Assembly (NCBI GenBank): GCA_963778075.1
Contig: CAVZTJ010000016.1
Coordinates: forward strand, 310,001-374,000
DNA length: 64,000 nucleotides
Reading direction: 5' to 3'
Source of the DNA: JASHPR01 sp963778075
GTDB lineage: Bacteria; Actinomycetota; Actinomycetes; Streptosporangiales; Streptosporangiaceae
In this document: piece after piece, positions 11,355 to 19,675 of the stretch
Position numbering within the stretch: the first letter of the stretch is position 1
How the letters are laid out: every line of letters starts with the position of its first letter
Program-made: the position numbers and the translations under genes
The notes under the pieces: model-generated
What the model saw: only the letters and a program-made list of their open reading frames with translations
What the model was told of the DNA's origin: nothing
Databases searched by the model: none

Positions 11355-11882
11355 GTGTTCGGTCATGCATGGCCGAGCAGGCCGCCCGGTCAGTCGACCG
11401 TACAAATCGATTTCAACCAGCCGGAACGTTTCGACCTCCGCTTCATCGGCTCCGATGGCGCGAGCCAGCGGCCGGTGATGATCCACCGCGGGGTGTTGTC
11501 CGCGATGGAGCGGCTGGTCGCTCACCTCACCGAGCAGTACGAGGGGGCGTTCCCGCCGTGGCTGGCCCCGGTGCAGCTGCTGGTGCTTCCCGTCGCCGAG
11601 GCCAACGCCGAGCAGGCTCGTCTGGTCGTTGGCCGGGCCGCCGCCGCGGGGCTGCGGGCCGTATGTGCTCCGGCAGATACCACTCTGAAGGCCAGGATCC
11701 GCCGGGCTCACGACCGCCGGATCCCGTACATCGCTGTGATCGGCGACCGGGAGGCGGGCAGCGACGCCGTCGCGCTGCGGCTGCGCGACGGCCGCCGTAT
11801 CGACGGCGTCAGCGTCGACCGGCTGATCTCGCACCTGGCCGACCTGGTCGCCAGCCGTTCCGTCGGCCTCGGCTTCCGGTAA
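11355..11882 (+). CDS. Truncated threonyl-tRNA synthetase-like protein (motif 3 plus anticodon-binding domain)
   Basis: The 175-residue product matches only the last part of ThrRS. It begins in the motif-2/3 region (VQIDFNQPERFDLRFIG, then PVMIHRGVLSAMERL with the motif 3 Arg) and continues into the complete anticodon-binding domain (APVQLLVLPVAEANAEQA to DRLISHLADLV). The TGS and editing domains and most of the catalytic core are missing, so it cannot aminoacylate alone. The only start in frame before the homology is GTG 11355. This is the first gene in the window with no frame break. It may be a gene remnant, or a free-standing tRNA-binding or regulatory paralogue; the intact frame favours a functional protein. 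Confidence 0.8.
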   Translation: MFGHAWPSRPPGQSTVQIDFNQPERFDLRFIGSDGASQRPVMIHRGVLSAMERLVAHLTEQYEGAFPPWLAPVQLLVLPVAEANAEQARLVVGRAAAAGLRAVCAPADTTLKARIRRAHDRRIPYIAVIGDREAGSDAVALRLRDGRRIDGVSVDRLISHLADLVASRSVGLGFR

Positions 11883-11959
11883 TCCGACCCTGCCCAGACC
11901 TCGGCTCCCGGGAGTAAAAGGAGATGTGCGGCTGACCGCGCACAGTAGGGTGGTCGGCC

Positions 11960-12871
11960 ATGTATGGCCAGCGGGGCGAGGCCGACGGGGCGGAGCGGGG
12001 CGACGCCGACGGCGCAGAACCGGGCGAGGCCGTGCTCGGCCAGGCGCTCGCCGCGTTCCAGACGGCGCTCGGCCCGCGGCTGATCGCCGCTTACGCGCTC
12101 GGCAGCCTGGCGCACGGGGGGTTCAGCCCGCTGGTCAGCGACGTCGATCTCGGGCTCGTTCTCGACGACCCGTTCCGGATCAAAGACCGATTCACGATCC
12201 GCAGCGTGGCCGGCACCGTGCCGGCCGGCGGATCGCCGCTGCACCAGCGGCTTTCGGTGTTCTGGGGGACGCCGTCGACCCTGGGGGGCACGGTGCGCGG
12301 CGGCAGGTTCCCCCCGCTGGACCGGCTTGACCTGCTGGAGTACGGCCGGTTGCTGGCCGGGACCGATGCCCGCGACGGCGTGGCGCGCCCCGGGCGGACC
12401 GAGCTGCTGGTGGCGGGCGCGCAATTCGCGCTTGGCACGCTCGGCGGGGACCCGGATCTGGGCGCGCGAGTCAAGGGCCTGGTCATGCGCGACCGGCGGG
12501 GCGACGATCCGGTGCGGGAGATCCGCACCCCGGCGCTACTGGCCGCGCGCGGGCCGCGGCGGGTGACCAAGGTCGTGCTGTTCCCGGTCCGGTTCCTGTT
12601 CACCGCGGCCACCGGCCGGGTGGGCACCAACGCGCTCGCCGCCGAGCACTACCTGGCCAGCCCGGACGTGCCCGCGACCGACCTGGTCGCCGCCGCCGTC
12701 GGCTGGCGTGCCGCGCCTCCCGCCGGGGATGCGGCGGCCGAGCTGCTTGGCCGCGAGCTGATGCCGCTGTACCTGCACTACATCGACGACCACGTCGCCC
12801 GGCTCGACGACGCCGGCCGCCCACGGCTGGCCGGCCGGTTCCGCCGGTGGCGGGCCCGGCTGCTGGCCTGA
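11960..12871 (+). CDS. Pol-beta-type nucleotidyltransferase domain protein
   Basis: The 303-residue protein carries the minimal nucleotidyltransferase signature GSLAHGGFSPLVSDVDLG, in which Gly-Ser is followed by the paired metal-binding aspartates, at about residues 51-68. The rest is helical and without a clear family, including EHYLASPDVPATDLVAAAV and LYLHYIDDHVARLDD near the end. Members of this fold add nucleotides to small molecules, proteins or RNA, and no substrate can be named here. It stands between the ThrRS fragment and the diacylglycerol kinase gene on the same strand. Residues 5-22 are rich in Gly, Ala, Asp and Glu and are probably disordered. Confidence 0.7.
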   Translation: MYGQRGEADGAERGDADGAEPGEAVLGQALAAFQTALGPRLIAAYALGSLAHGGFSPLVSDVDLGLVLDDPFRIKDRFTIRSVAGTVPAGGSPLHQRLSVFWGTPSTLGGTVRGGRFPPLDRLDLLEYGRLLAGTDARDGVARPGRTELLVAGAQFALGTLGGDPDLGARVKGLVMRDRRGDDPVREIRTPALLAARGPRRVTKVVLFPVRFLFTAATGRVGTNALAAEHYLASPDVPATDLVAAAVGWRAAPPAGDAAAELLGRELMPLYLHYIDDHVARLDDAGRPRLAGRFRRWRARLLA

Positions 12872-12920
12872 GATCTCTAGCCTGGTGCCTGCCGGTACTC
12901 GCGGGGCGAAAGGTGATCCA

Positions 12921-13302
12921 GATGGCTCGGTCGGAGATTCCCCAGTCGGGCTTCTTGCGGAGCTTCTCGTTCGCCGCGCAGGGGGTGTGGCGCGTCGTCC
13001 GCACGCAGCGCAACATGCGGGTCCACCTGCTGGTCGGCGTGGCCGCGGTCGCGGCCGGCCTGATCCTGCGGATCGGCGCGGCAGACTGGGCCTGCGTACT
13101 GACGGTCATCGGGCTCGTGCTCACCGCCGAGACGCTGAACACGGTCGTTGAGGCGCTCGTCGATCTGAGCACCGACGAGTTCCATCCGCTGGCCAAGGCC
13201 GCCAAGGACATGGCGGCGGGCGCGGTGCTGCTCTCGTCCGCCGCAGCGGTCGGCGTTGGCGTCGCCGTGTTCCTGCCCCGGCTGCTCCGCCGGTCCGGCT
13301 GA
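12921..13302 (+). CDS. Diacylglycerol kinase / undecaprenol kinase family membrane protein (DgkA-like)
   Basis: This is a small integral-membrane lipid kinase of 126 residues, the usual size for the family. Three membrane helices fall at about residues 35-50, 55-71 and 98-118. The family signature is present as ETLNTVVEALVDL (Glu70, Asn73, Glu77, Asp81) followed by HPLAKAAKDMAAGAVL (Lys95, Asp96). Family members phosphorylate diacylglycerol or undecaprenol and so recycle membrane or cell-wall lipid. ATG 12921 is preferred because AAAGG lies 8 bases upstream. An in-frame GTG at 12912 is an alternative. The gene begins 49 bases after the nucleotidyltransferase stop. Confidence 0.85.
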
Positions 13303-13350
13303 TCTCGTTTCTGCCCCGGCTGCTCCGCGGGCATCGCTGACGCCCGGCCC

Positions 13351-13381
13351 TTGACCCTCACGCTGCGTCGGGCCGCAGACT
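13351..13381 (+). promoter_or_regulatory. MerR-type promoter with 19-bp spacer; probably leaderless
   Basis: TTGACC at 13351 and CAGACT at 13376 are separated by 19 bases, the long spacing that MerR proteins correct by bending DNA. The spacer holds an imperfect dyad (CCCTCACGC and GCGTCGGG). The -10 ends 8 bases before the GTG at 13389, so transcription should start on or next to the start codon. Confidence 0.55.
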
Positions 13382-13388
13382 GGCTGGT

Positions 13389-14162
13389 GTGAACGACGAC
13401 GCGTATCCGGTGGGCGCCATGGCAAGGCTCGCCAGGGTCTCGGTGCGCGCGCTGCACCACTACGACCGGATCGGCCTGCTGACGCCGAGCGGGCGGAACG
13501 CCGCCGGGTACCGGATCTACACGCTGCCCGACGTTAAGCGGCTGCAGCAGATCCTGTTCTACCGCGCGCTCGGCTTCACGCTGGACGACATCGCCAAGAT
13601 CCTGGCCGAGCCCGGCCAGGACACAGGGGCGCACCTGCGCAGGCAGCACCGGCTGCTGCGCGAGCAGATCAGCCGCTACGAGGGCATGCTGGCGGCAATC
13701 GAGAAGGAACTGGAGGCAGGGAAAATGGGCATCACGCTGACGCCCGAGGAGCAGTTCGAGGTTTTCGGCACGGACAAGGTAAGCGGCGAGTGGGCCGACG
13801 AGGCGGAGCAGCGCTGGGGAGGGACCGAGGCGTGGGCGCAGTCGCAGCGCCGGGCGGCCGCCTACACCAAGCAGGACTGGCTGGAGATCCAGGCGGAGGC
13901 CAGCGCGATCAACCGGGAGCTCGCCGCGGCGATGGCGGCGGGCACGCCCGCGGCCGATCCCAGAGCCATGGACATCGCCGAGCGTCACCGGGGACACATC
14001 ACCCGGTGGTTCTATGACTGCACGTACGAGATGCACCGCGGCCTGGCCGACATGTACGTCGACGACGAGCGGTTCACCCAGGCTTATGACGCCATAGCTC
14101 CCGGCCTGGCCAGATACACGCACGACGCGGTGCTGGCCAACGCGGACCGCGCGACCCCGTAG
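13389..14162 (+). CDS. MerR family regulator with TipAS antibiotic-recognition domain (TipA-like)
   Basis: The 257-residue protein has an N-terminal MerR winged helix (YPVGAMARLARVSVRALHHY, then GLLTPSGRNAAGYRIY), a long coiled-coil dimerisation helix at about residues 70-110, and a C-terminal TipAS domain at about 130-250 (TPEEQFEVFGTDKVSGEW, AERHRGHITRWFYDCTYEMH, YVDDERFTQAYD). TipA proteins sense thiopeptides or other hydrophobic drugs and activate their own promoter. No SD sequence precedes the GTG, and the -10 sits 8 bases upstream, consistent with leaderless translation. In TipA an internal start gives a free TipAS form; the internal Met after LEAGK (MGITLTPEEQ) could serve the same purpose here. 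Confidence 0.88.
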   Translation: MNDDAYPVGAMARLARVSVRALHHYDRIGLLTPSGRNAAGYRIYTLPDVKRLQQILFYRALGFTLDDIAKILAEPGQDTGAHLRRQHRLLREQISRYEGMLAAIEKELEAGKMGITLTPEEQFEVFGTDKVSGEWADEAEQRWGGTEAWAQSQRRAAAYTKQDWLEIQAEASAINRELAAAMAAGTPAADPRAMDIAERHRGHITRWFYDCTYEMHRGLADMYVDDERFTQAYDAIAPGLARYTHDAVLANADRATP

Positions 14163-14200
14163 GGTTTTAGAACGGGGACGCCTCGCGGATCGGGGAGGAC

Positions 14201-15160
14201 ATGAAGCGGATCTCATGGCTGGCTGCTGCCTGCGTGGCGGGCTGGGCCGCGGCTCGGCTGGCCGCCGCCGACCGCCGCCGCCTGATCGAGGCTCCCGCCG
14301 CCCCGCTGCTCTCGTTTACCCCGCATGTGACCGCCGCCGCGCTGGTCAGCCCGCTGGTGCTGCGCCGCAAGGGCCAGGCGGCCACCGCCGTGCTCGCCGG
14401 GACCGCGCTGGCCGCGGTGGTCCTGCCGAGGGCGCTGCACCGGCCGCAGCCGATGACCCGCGGGCCCGTGCTGCGCGTCGTCACCGCGAACCTGATGCAC
14501 GGGCACGCCGACGAGGAGGCGATCGTCAGCCTGGTCCGGCGCACCGGCACCGACGTGCTGTTCCTGCAGGAGCTGACCGAGACGGCGGTGATCGGGCTGA
14601 AGCAGGCCGGGCTCACCGACCTGCTCCCGCACGAGATCGTCGACGTCAGGGGCACCAGCGCCCGCGGCTCCGGGATCTACGCCAGGTACCCGCTCGGCAA
14701 CGGCCTGACGATCAGGCCGATATCGATCGCCCAGCCCACGGCGCGACTGCAGCTTCCCGGTGGCCAGCACGCCGACCTGATCTGCGTTCACCCGCACCCG
14801 CCGAAGCCGCCCTGGTCGCGGCCGAACGCGGCCCGGTGGCGGGAGGAGCTGACGGTCCTGCCGCCGCCTGCGGATCCGGGCGCCGAACCTCCGCGGGTTC
14901 TGGCCGGGGACTTCAACGCCACCGCGGATCACGCGTACTTCCGCGACCTGCTGCGGCTGGGGCACGTCGACGCCGCCAGCCAAGTCGGCAAGGGGCTGGT
15001 TCCCACCTGGTCGCCGTGGGGGGCCCACGGCGGCCCGGGCCTGCTCACGATCGACCATGTCCTGGTCGATCCCCGGTGCACCGTGCTGGCCGCCTCGGTG
15101 CTCCGGCTGCCGGGCAGTGACCATCAGGCGGTGTACGCGGAGTTCCGGCTCCCCGGCTGA
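14201..15160 (+). CDS. Endonuclease/exonuclease/phosphatase (EEP) family protein with membrane-associated N-terminus
   Basis: The protein has 319 residues. Residues 1-85 contain two or three hydrophobic segments (ISWLAAACVAGWAAARLAAA, LLSFTPHVTAAALVSPLVL, ATAVLAGTALAAVVLP), so the catalytic domain is likely anchored and extracellular. The EEP domain covers about residues 90-319: VVTANLMHG (Asn), DVLFLQELTE (metal-binding Glu), VLAGDFNAT (Asp and Asn) and LPGSDHQAVYAEF (catalytic Asp-His). The family contains metal-dependent nucleases and phosphodiesterases; the substrate is unknown. GGGGAGGAC lies just before the ATG. It follows the tipA-like gene by 38 bases. Confidence 0.83.
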   Translation: MKRISWLAAACVAGWAAARLAAADRRRLIEAPAAPLLSFTPHVTAAALVSPLVLRRKGQAATAVLAGTALAAVVLPRALHRPQPMTRGPVLRVVTANLMHGHADEEAIVSLVRRTGTDVLFLQELTETAVIGLKQAGLTDLLPHEIVDVRGTSARGSGIYARYPLGNGLTIRPISIAQPTARLQLPGGQHADLICVHPHPPKPPWSRPNAARWREELTVLPPPADPGAEPPRVLAGDFNATADHAYFRDLLRLGHVDAASQVGKGLVPTWSPWGAHGGPGLLTIDHVLVDPRCTVLAASVLRLPGSDHQAVYAEFRLPG

Positions 15161-15242
15161 GCCCAGCCGACCCGCGGGGAGCTACGGCGGGGCAGCGGCC
15201 ACTCCGCACCCAGCCGACCCGCGCGGCCACTCCACACCCCGG

Positions 15243-16043
15243 CTACGGCCGATTCGCGGCGCTCAGGTTTTCCTCGTTGAGCTGGGCCAGCCAGTCGCGG
15301 CTCGCCGCGGCGATCCTGGGTGGTACCCCGAGTTCGCGAAGCTGGTCGGCCGCCGCTGCCATCTCGTCGGTGCGCCTGGCGGCGTGGGTGATGCTGCCCT
15401 GCTCGAGGCGATCGAGCATGTCCATGCCGATGTCCTCGGCGATGTTCTCGCGCAGCCAGTCCTCGCAGCCGGCGGCGCGGCCGGCCCGTAGTGATTCGGT
15501 CACCGCTGCCGCCATCCCCTTGTAGAACACGCTGCGGCACAGCTTGCGGCTGGCCGCGGTGCCCGCCGGGCCTGCGATGGCCTCGGCGTTCCCGCCGAGG
15601 CCGGTCAGCGCCGCGGCGACCGGGGCCGCGGCCTCCCCGCTCACCAGCATCGGCGTCCGGATGCCGCGGCCGGGGACCGGGGCCATCATCGCCACATCGG
15701 CGAACGCGATCCCCCGCTGCCGCGCACCGGCCGCGAGCCGCTCCTTCAGGCCGGCCGAGGACGTGTTCAGGTCGGCATAAAGCACGCCCGGCGACAGGCC
15801 AGGCGCCGCGGCGTTGAAGGCGGCCTCGGCCTCGTGCGCCGTGGTCAGGCTGAGCACGAGATCCGCCCCAGCGCAGGCTTCGGCGTCGCTGCCGGTCGCG
15901 ACGACCCCTTCTGGCGCGGCGACCGCGGGGTCGTAGCCGCGCACGGTCACCCCGGTGGCGACCAGGTCACGGCCTATCGTCGAGCCCGCCTCGCCGAGCC
16001 CGAGCACGGCGACCACCCTGATCCCGGCGTGTTCCTCGCTCAC
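15243..16043 (-). CDS. NAD(P)-binding 6-phosphogluconate/3-hydroxyisobutyrate dehydrogenase-like protein (DUF1932 type)
   Basis: The 266-residue protein has an N-terminal Rossmann fold (VVAVLGLGEAGSTIGRDLV), the loop LSLTTAHEAEAAF and a helical C-terminal domain with ASRKLCRSVFYKGMAAAVTE, which resembles the catalytic Lys region of beta-hydroxyacid dehydrogenases and the DUF1932 domain. The GTG at 16043 is chosen because GGAAGGAGC precedes it by a few bases. An open frame continues upstream, but without homology. It converges on the EEP gene. The substrate cannot be told from sequence. Confidence 0.78.
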   Translation of the reverse strand: MSEEHAGIRVVAVLGLGEAGSTIGRDLVATGVTVRGYDPAVAAPEGVVATGSDAEACAGADLVLSLTTAHEAEAAFNAAAPGLSPGVLYADLNTSSAGLKERLAAGARQRGIAFADVAMMAPVPGRGIRTPMLVSGEAAAPVAAALTGLGGNAEAIAGPAGTAASRKLCRSVFYKGMAAAVTESLRAGRAAGCEDWLRENIAEDIGMDMLDRLEQGSITHAARRTDEMAAAADQLRELGVPPRIAAASRDWLAQLNEENLSAANRP

Positions 16044-16199
16044 GGTGCTCCTTCCTGCGTCCCGTTCCCGAAGCATGCCATCACCCGAAGACTGCCACCC
16101 GGCCGCAAGGGGCGCGAACCGCGGCACGGCGACGGGCGGCCAACGGGCGAGGGCGAGGTCCCGGAGTGCTGACCGCTCCGGACCGGGCAGACTGAACGG

Positions 16200-16691
16200 G
16201 TGGACGTGCTGGCGGTCGTCGAGCCTGGTGGGTCATCCGTGGTGCTGCGCCGTGCCGTGGCGGCGGATGTGCCGGCGATCGTGAGCCTGCTGGCAGCCGA
16301 CCAGCTCGGGGCGACCAGGGACGGTGTGGCGACACCCGACGACCTGGCCAGCTACCAGCGGGCGTTTCGCGACATCGACCGCGACCCGGCGCACGTCCTT
16401 GTGGTCGCGCAGTCTGGCCCGGATGTCGTGGCCACCCTCCAGCTCTCGTTCATCCCCGGCCTGGCCCGCCGTGGTGCGCTGCGGGCGCAGATCGAGGCCG
16501 TGCGGGTGGCCGACGCCTACCGCGGCGGCGGTCTTGGCGCTGCGATGATGGCCTGGGCGATCGGCGAGGCGCGGCGCCGCGGCTGCGCCTTGGTGCAGCT
16601 GACCAGCGACAAATCGCGGACGTCCGCGCATCGCTTCTACGAGCGGCTCGGCTTCGTCGCAACCCACGAGGGAATGAAGCTCGCGCTCTGA
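16200..16691 (+). CDS. GNAT family N-acetyltransferase
   Basis: This 163-residue single-domain acetyltransferase moves acetyl from acetyl-CoA to an amine. Typical elements are VVLRRAVAADVPAIVSLL at the start, ATLQLSFIPGL (beta 4), IEAVRVADAYRGGGLGAAMM with the Gln/Arg-x-x-Gly-x-Gly/Ala pyrophosphate loop written as RGGGLG, CALVQLTSDKSRTSAHRFYE and LGFVATHEGMKL at the end. A GTG at 16239 is an alternative start that would remove 13 residues. It is a lone gene between divergent and convergent neighbours, so no substrate is suggested. Confidence 0.85.
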   Translation: MDVLAVVEPGGSSVVLRRAVAADVPAIVSLLAADQLGATRDGVATPDDLASYQRAFRDIDRDPAHVLVVAQSGPDVVATLQLSFIPGLARRGALRAQIEAVRVADAYRGGGLGAAMMAWAIGEARRRGCALVQLTSDKSRTSAHRFYERLGFVATHEGMKLAL

Positions 16692-16784
16692 ACGGCGGCT
16701 CGACCGGGGTGCCGGCCGGAGCCACGCAGCCGTTCGAAGTTGGGCCACCGGGTGTGCCGACCGGAGCCGCGCGGTGCCGACCGG

Positions 16785-18005
16785 TCAGGATCCGGCCGCC
16801 AGGCTGGCCGCCTTGGTGGTCAGGTACTGCTGTTCGCGCACGTTCGTGGCACGGTCGGCGGCGGCGCGGAACTCGGCTGCCGCAGCGGCCGCGTCGCCGG
16901 CCCGCTCGAGCAGGTGGGCGCGCACCGCGTGCAGCCGGTGGTGGTCGCCCAGCCGCTGGTCCAGGCCGTCGAGCAGGGCGAGGCCCGCGTCGGGGCCCTG
17001 CGCCATCGCCGCGGCCACGGCCCGGTTGAGCCTCGCCATCGGGTTCTGGGTCATCGACTCGAGCAAGCCGTAGAGGGTCAGGATCTGCGGCCAGTCGGTG
17101 CTGTCGTGCCCGGGGGCCTGGTCGTGCAGGGCCGCGATCGACGCCTGGATCTGGTACTCGCCGACCTGCCCCTGGCGCAGCGCCTCAGAGATGAGTCCGA
17201 GACCCTCGACGATGAGCCGCCGGTCCCACCGGCTGCGGTCCTGCTCGGCCAGCGGGACCAGCTCGCCATCCGGGCCGCTGCGTGCGAGCCGCCGGGCCTC
17301 GGTGAGCAGCATGAGCCCGAGCAGGCCGGTCGCCTCGGGCTCCAGCGGGGCGGCGGCGTGAATCGCGCGGGCCAGTCTGATCGCCTCGCCGGACAGGTCG
17401 GTGCGGGCCAGATCGGGCCCGCTGCTGGTTGTGTACCCCTCGTTGAAGAGCAGGTACACGACATGGAGCACCTGCGCGAAGCGTTCCGGGCGGTCATCTT
17501 GGGCCGGCAGTGCGAACGGCTGTCCAGACGCCTGGATCTTGGCCTTGGCCCGGCTGATCCGCTGCGCCATCGTCGCCTCGGGGACCAGGAACGCGGCCGC
17601 GATCTCGCGGGTGGTCAGGCCGCCGACCGCGCGCAGCGTCAGCGGGATGGCCAGCGCCGGGCTGAGCGAGGGGTGGCAGCACATGAACATGAGGATCAGC
17701 GTGTCGTCGTGCCCCGGCGGCGGGTCCGGGCTGGCCATCGACCACGCGGCGGCGAGCTCCTCCCGGCGGCGGCGGGCCTCGTCGCTCCGGTAGGCGTTCG
17801 CCAGGCGGCGGGAGGCCACCCGGATCAGCCAGCCGAGCGGATTGTCCGGCTGGCCGTCACGTGGCCAGGCGCTCGCGGCTGCGATGAGTGCCTCCTGCGC
17901 CGCGTCCTCGGAGTCCGCAAAGTTGCCGTACCGGCGGACGAGCGCGCCGAGGACCTGCGGCGCCAGTTCGCGCAGCAGGTCCTCGATCGGGTGCGGCGTG
18001 GTCAC
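16785..18005 (-). CDS. ECF sigma factor with C-terminal extension (ECF42-like)
   Basis: The 406-residue protein starts with sigma region 2 (YGNFADSEDAAQEALIAA at about residues 28-45) and region 4 (RAVGGLTTREIAAAFLVPE, MAQRISRAKAKI). A long helical extension from about residue 185 to the end (EGYTTSSGPDLARTDLSGEA, LRQGQVGEYQIQASIAALHD, ALLDGLDQRLGDHHRLHAVR) is the TPR-like/DUF6596 tail of the ECF42 group, which replaces an anti-sigma factor. The start codon overlaps the stop of the upstream DGPF gene as GTGA, so the two are translationally coupled. ECF42 factors are normally paired with DGPF proteins, which fits. Confidence 0.9.
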   Translation of the reverse strand: MTTPHPIEDLLRELAPQVLGALVRRYGNFADSEDAAQEALIAAASAWPRDGQPDNPLGWLIRVASRRLANAYRSDEARRRREELAAAWSMASPDPPPGHDDTLILMFMCCHPSLSPALAIPLTLRAVGGLTTREIAAAFLVPEATMAQRISRAKAKIQASGQPFALPAQDDRPERFAQVLHVVYLLFNEGYTTSSGPDLARTDLSGEAIRLARAIHAAAPLEPEATGLLGLMLLTEARRLARSGPDGELVPLAEQDRSRWDRRLIVEGLGLISEALRQGQVGEYQIQASIAALHDQAPGHDSTDWPQILTLYGLLESMTQNPMARLNRAVAAAMAQGPDAGLALLDGLDQRLGDHHRLHAVRAHLLERAGDAAAAAAEFRAAADRATNVREQQYLTTKAASLAAGS

Positions 18006-18403
18006 AGCTCCGGGTCGGGGGCGCTGAGGACTTCACGCACCTCGATCCGCTGCCTGATCGGCACCCCGTGCTGGCCGGGCGAGGCCGAGGCCCGGGCGGC
18101 GATCTCGATGGCCCGCTGCGCCGACTCCACGTCCACCAGCCGGTAGCCGGCCAGCAGTTCCTTGGCCTCCGGGTACGGGCCGTCGGTGATCACCGGGGCG
18201 CTCATCCCGTCGCTGACCACGAACTTGGCCTGCTCCGGCCCGGCCAGGCCCTGTGCGTCGACCAGCTCACCCAGCTCCGCCAGCTCGGCGTTGAGCGCTT
18301 GCTGGAACGCGATGTGCGCCTTGATCTCCTCCGGGCTCCACTCGCTCATCGGCGCGCATTCCGACTCGACTCCTCCATAGTTCTGCAGCAGCATGTATCG
18401 CAT
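18002..18403 (-). CDS. YCII/DGPF domain protein, partner of the ECF sigma factor
   Basis: The 133-residue protein shows the DGPF family signature VITDGPYPEAKELLAGYRLV, with MRYMLLQNYGG at the start and QRIEVREVL at the end. ATG 18403 is chosen over upstream in-frame codons because GGGAGG precedes it. DGPF proteins have a dimeric ferredoxin-like fold, are encoded next to ECF41/ECF42-type sigma factors and are typical targets of them. The gene lies directly upstream of the sigma gene with a 4-base overlap. Confidence 0.88.
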   Translation of the reverse strand: MRYMLLQNYGGVESECAPMSEWSPEEIKAHIAFQQALNAELAELGELVDAQGLAGPEQAKFVVSDGMSAPVITDGPYPEAKELLAGYRLVDVESAQRAIEIAARASASPGQHGVPIRQRIEVREVLSAPDPEL

Positions 18404-18496
18404 CGCTCCATCCTCCCTGGTCGTGCGGGCCTTGGCGGCGCCGCTCACTCAGGTGTCACCGCCGCGATCCGATTCTCGACATCATCGGGACGATTT

Positions 18497-19327
18497 TTAT
18501 TCGGCTTTCCCGGCTGGCTCCGGCTGGGGCAGGGTCTCGCCGGTCTCCAGCAGCGTCTTGAGGCTGGCCAGGATGGCCGGCCAGCCCTGGGTGATGCCCT
18601 CGAGCACGGCGCTGCCGGGGTCGAACCCGTTGTGCAGCACGGTCAGCTTCACCACCTGGCCGAGCGGCTCGATCTCGAACGTAACCTTCGAGCGGCGCTC
18701 GGCGGCAAACGCGGCGCGCTGCTCCTCGCTGACCCCGTAATTCTCGGCCCACTCCGGGCTGAACGTGTGCCAGGTGTAGGCGAGCCGACGGCACGGCTCG
18801 GCCTCGAGCACCACCTGGTCCGAATCGGCGATCGTCACCCCGCTCGGATCCAGGACCACGGTAAACGCCGCTCCCGGCGCCCAGTCCGACTCCATGCAGA
18901 GCCCCCAGTAGCGGCGGGTGAAGGCCGGGTCGGTTAGCGCCTGCCAGAGCCGCTCGGGCGTGGTCTTGATGTAGGTCGTGTACACGAATTCGGTGCTGGT
19001 GGTGCTGGTAGTGCTGATCATCGGCTCCTCCAATGCCGTCTTGAGGTCGGCGAGCGCACGCACGCGCTCCCGGTCGTACTGGTTGATCCAGCGCTCGGCG
19101 ATGGCGTTGATCGGCACCGCGTTGAGGTAGTGCAGCTTCTCCCGGCCCCGCCACACCGTGGTGATGAGGTTGGCCGCCTCGAGCACGGCGAGGTGCTTGC
19201 TAACCGACTGCCTGGCCATGTCCAGGCCGGTGCAGAGTTCGCGCAGGGTCTGCCCGTTCCTGGCGTTCAGGCTGTCCAGCAGCCGACGGCGGCTGGCATC
19301 GCCCAGCGCCTTGAAGACCTCGTCCAT
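18497..19327 (-). CDS. ArsR-type HTH fused to an SRPBCC (AHSA1-like) domain
   Basis: The 276-residue protein has an ArsR winged helix at residues 1-100 (EVFKALGDASRRRLLDSL, TLRELCTGLDMARQSVSKHL, EAANLITTVWRGREKLHYL) and an AHSA1/START-like domain at about 110-265 (FVYTTYIKTTPERLWQALTD, RYWGLCMESDWAPGAAF, SKVTFEIEPLGQVVKLTV, GWPAILASLKTLLETGE). These are two separate proteins in many actinomycetes, usually encoded side by side; here they are fused. The helical DNA-binding part lacks the cysteines of metal-sensing ArsR members, so the SRPBCC pocket may bind the ligand. ATG 19327 lies just after GGCGGAGAG. A strong promoter with two operators precedes it, indicating autoregulation. Confidence 0.88.
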   Translation of the reverse strand: MDEVFKALGDASRRRLLDSLNARNGQTLRELCTGLDMARQSVSKHLAVLEAANLITTVWRGREKLHYLNAVPINAIAERWINQYDRERVRALADLKTALEEPMISTTSTTSTEFVYTTYIKTTPERLWQALTDPAFTRRYWGLCMESDWAPGAAFTVVLDPSGVTIADSDQVVLEAEPCRRLAYTWHTFSPEWAENYGVSEEQRAAFAAERRSKVTFEIEPLGQVVKLTVLHNGFDPGSAVLEGITQGWPAILASLKTLLETGETLPQPEPAGKAE

Positions 19328-19343
19328 CTCTCCGCCATCCCAA

Positions 19344-19398
19344 ACATGCAGCCGTCTGGCTGCATGTGAATATAGGCAGCCACCCGGCTGCATGTCAA
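19344..19398 (-). promoter_or_regulatory. ArsR-SRPBCC promoter with two operator palindromes
   Basis: On the minus strand TTGACA (19398-19393) and TATATT (19374-19369) are 18 bases apart, a near-consensus promoter. Operator 1 (GCAGCC-N4-GGCTGC, 19376-19391) fills the spacer. Operator 2 (ACATGCAGCC-N4-GGCTGCATGT, 19344-19367, perfect 10-base arms) covers the transcription start. Binding to both would exclude polymerase. Confidence 0.85.
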
Positions 19399-19645
19399 CG
19401 CAGCCACTGTCGTCCGCAGAGTTAGGCCGTCCTGCCACGCGCCCCCGCAGTGTTGACCCGCCCACGACGCGGCCCCTGCAACGTTGGCCCGCCCCCACCA
19501 CCTGCCGCCGCAGCGCTAGCCCTCCCCACCACCGGCCACCCATCGCCGTTCCTTGATCGACTCGTCTTTTCACGCGCTCCAGTCATGGCGCGCCCCAATT
19601 CGACCCGTTTTGGGGTTACCGAACCCGTGAGAAGTTGAGATGATC

Positions 19646-19675
19646 TTGGCTTGGTGGCGGGAATTCTGATATACA
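19646..19675 (+). promoter_or_regulatory. rho: Candidate promoter of the rho-like gene
   Basis: TTGGCT at 19646 and TATACA at 19670 are 18 bases apart. Initiation near 19682 would give a leader of about 420 bases before the rho-like start. The gap from 19,328 to 20,099 has no other supported gene. Confidence 0.4.
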
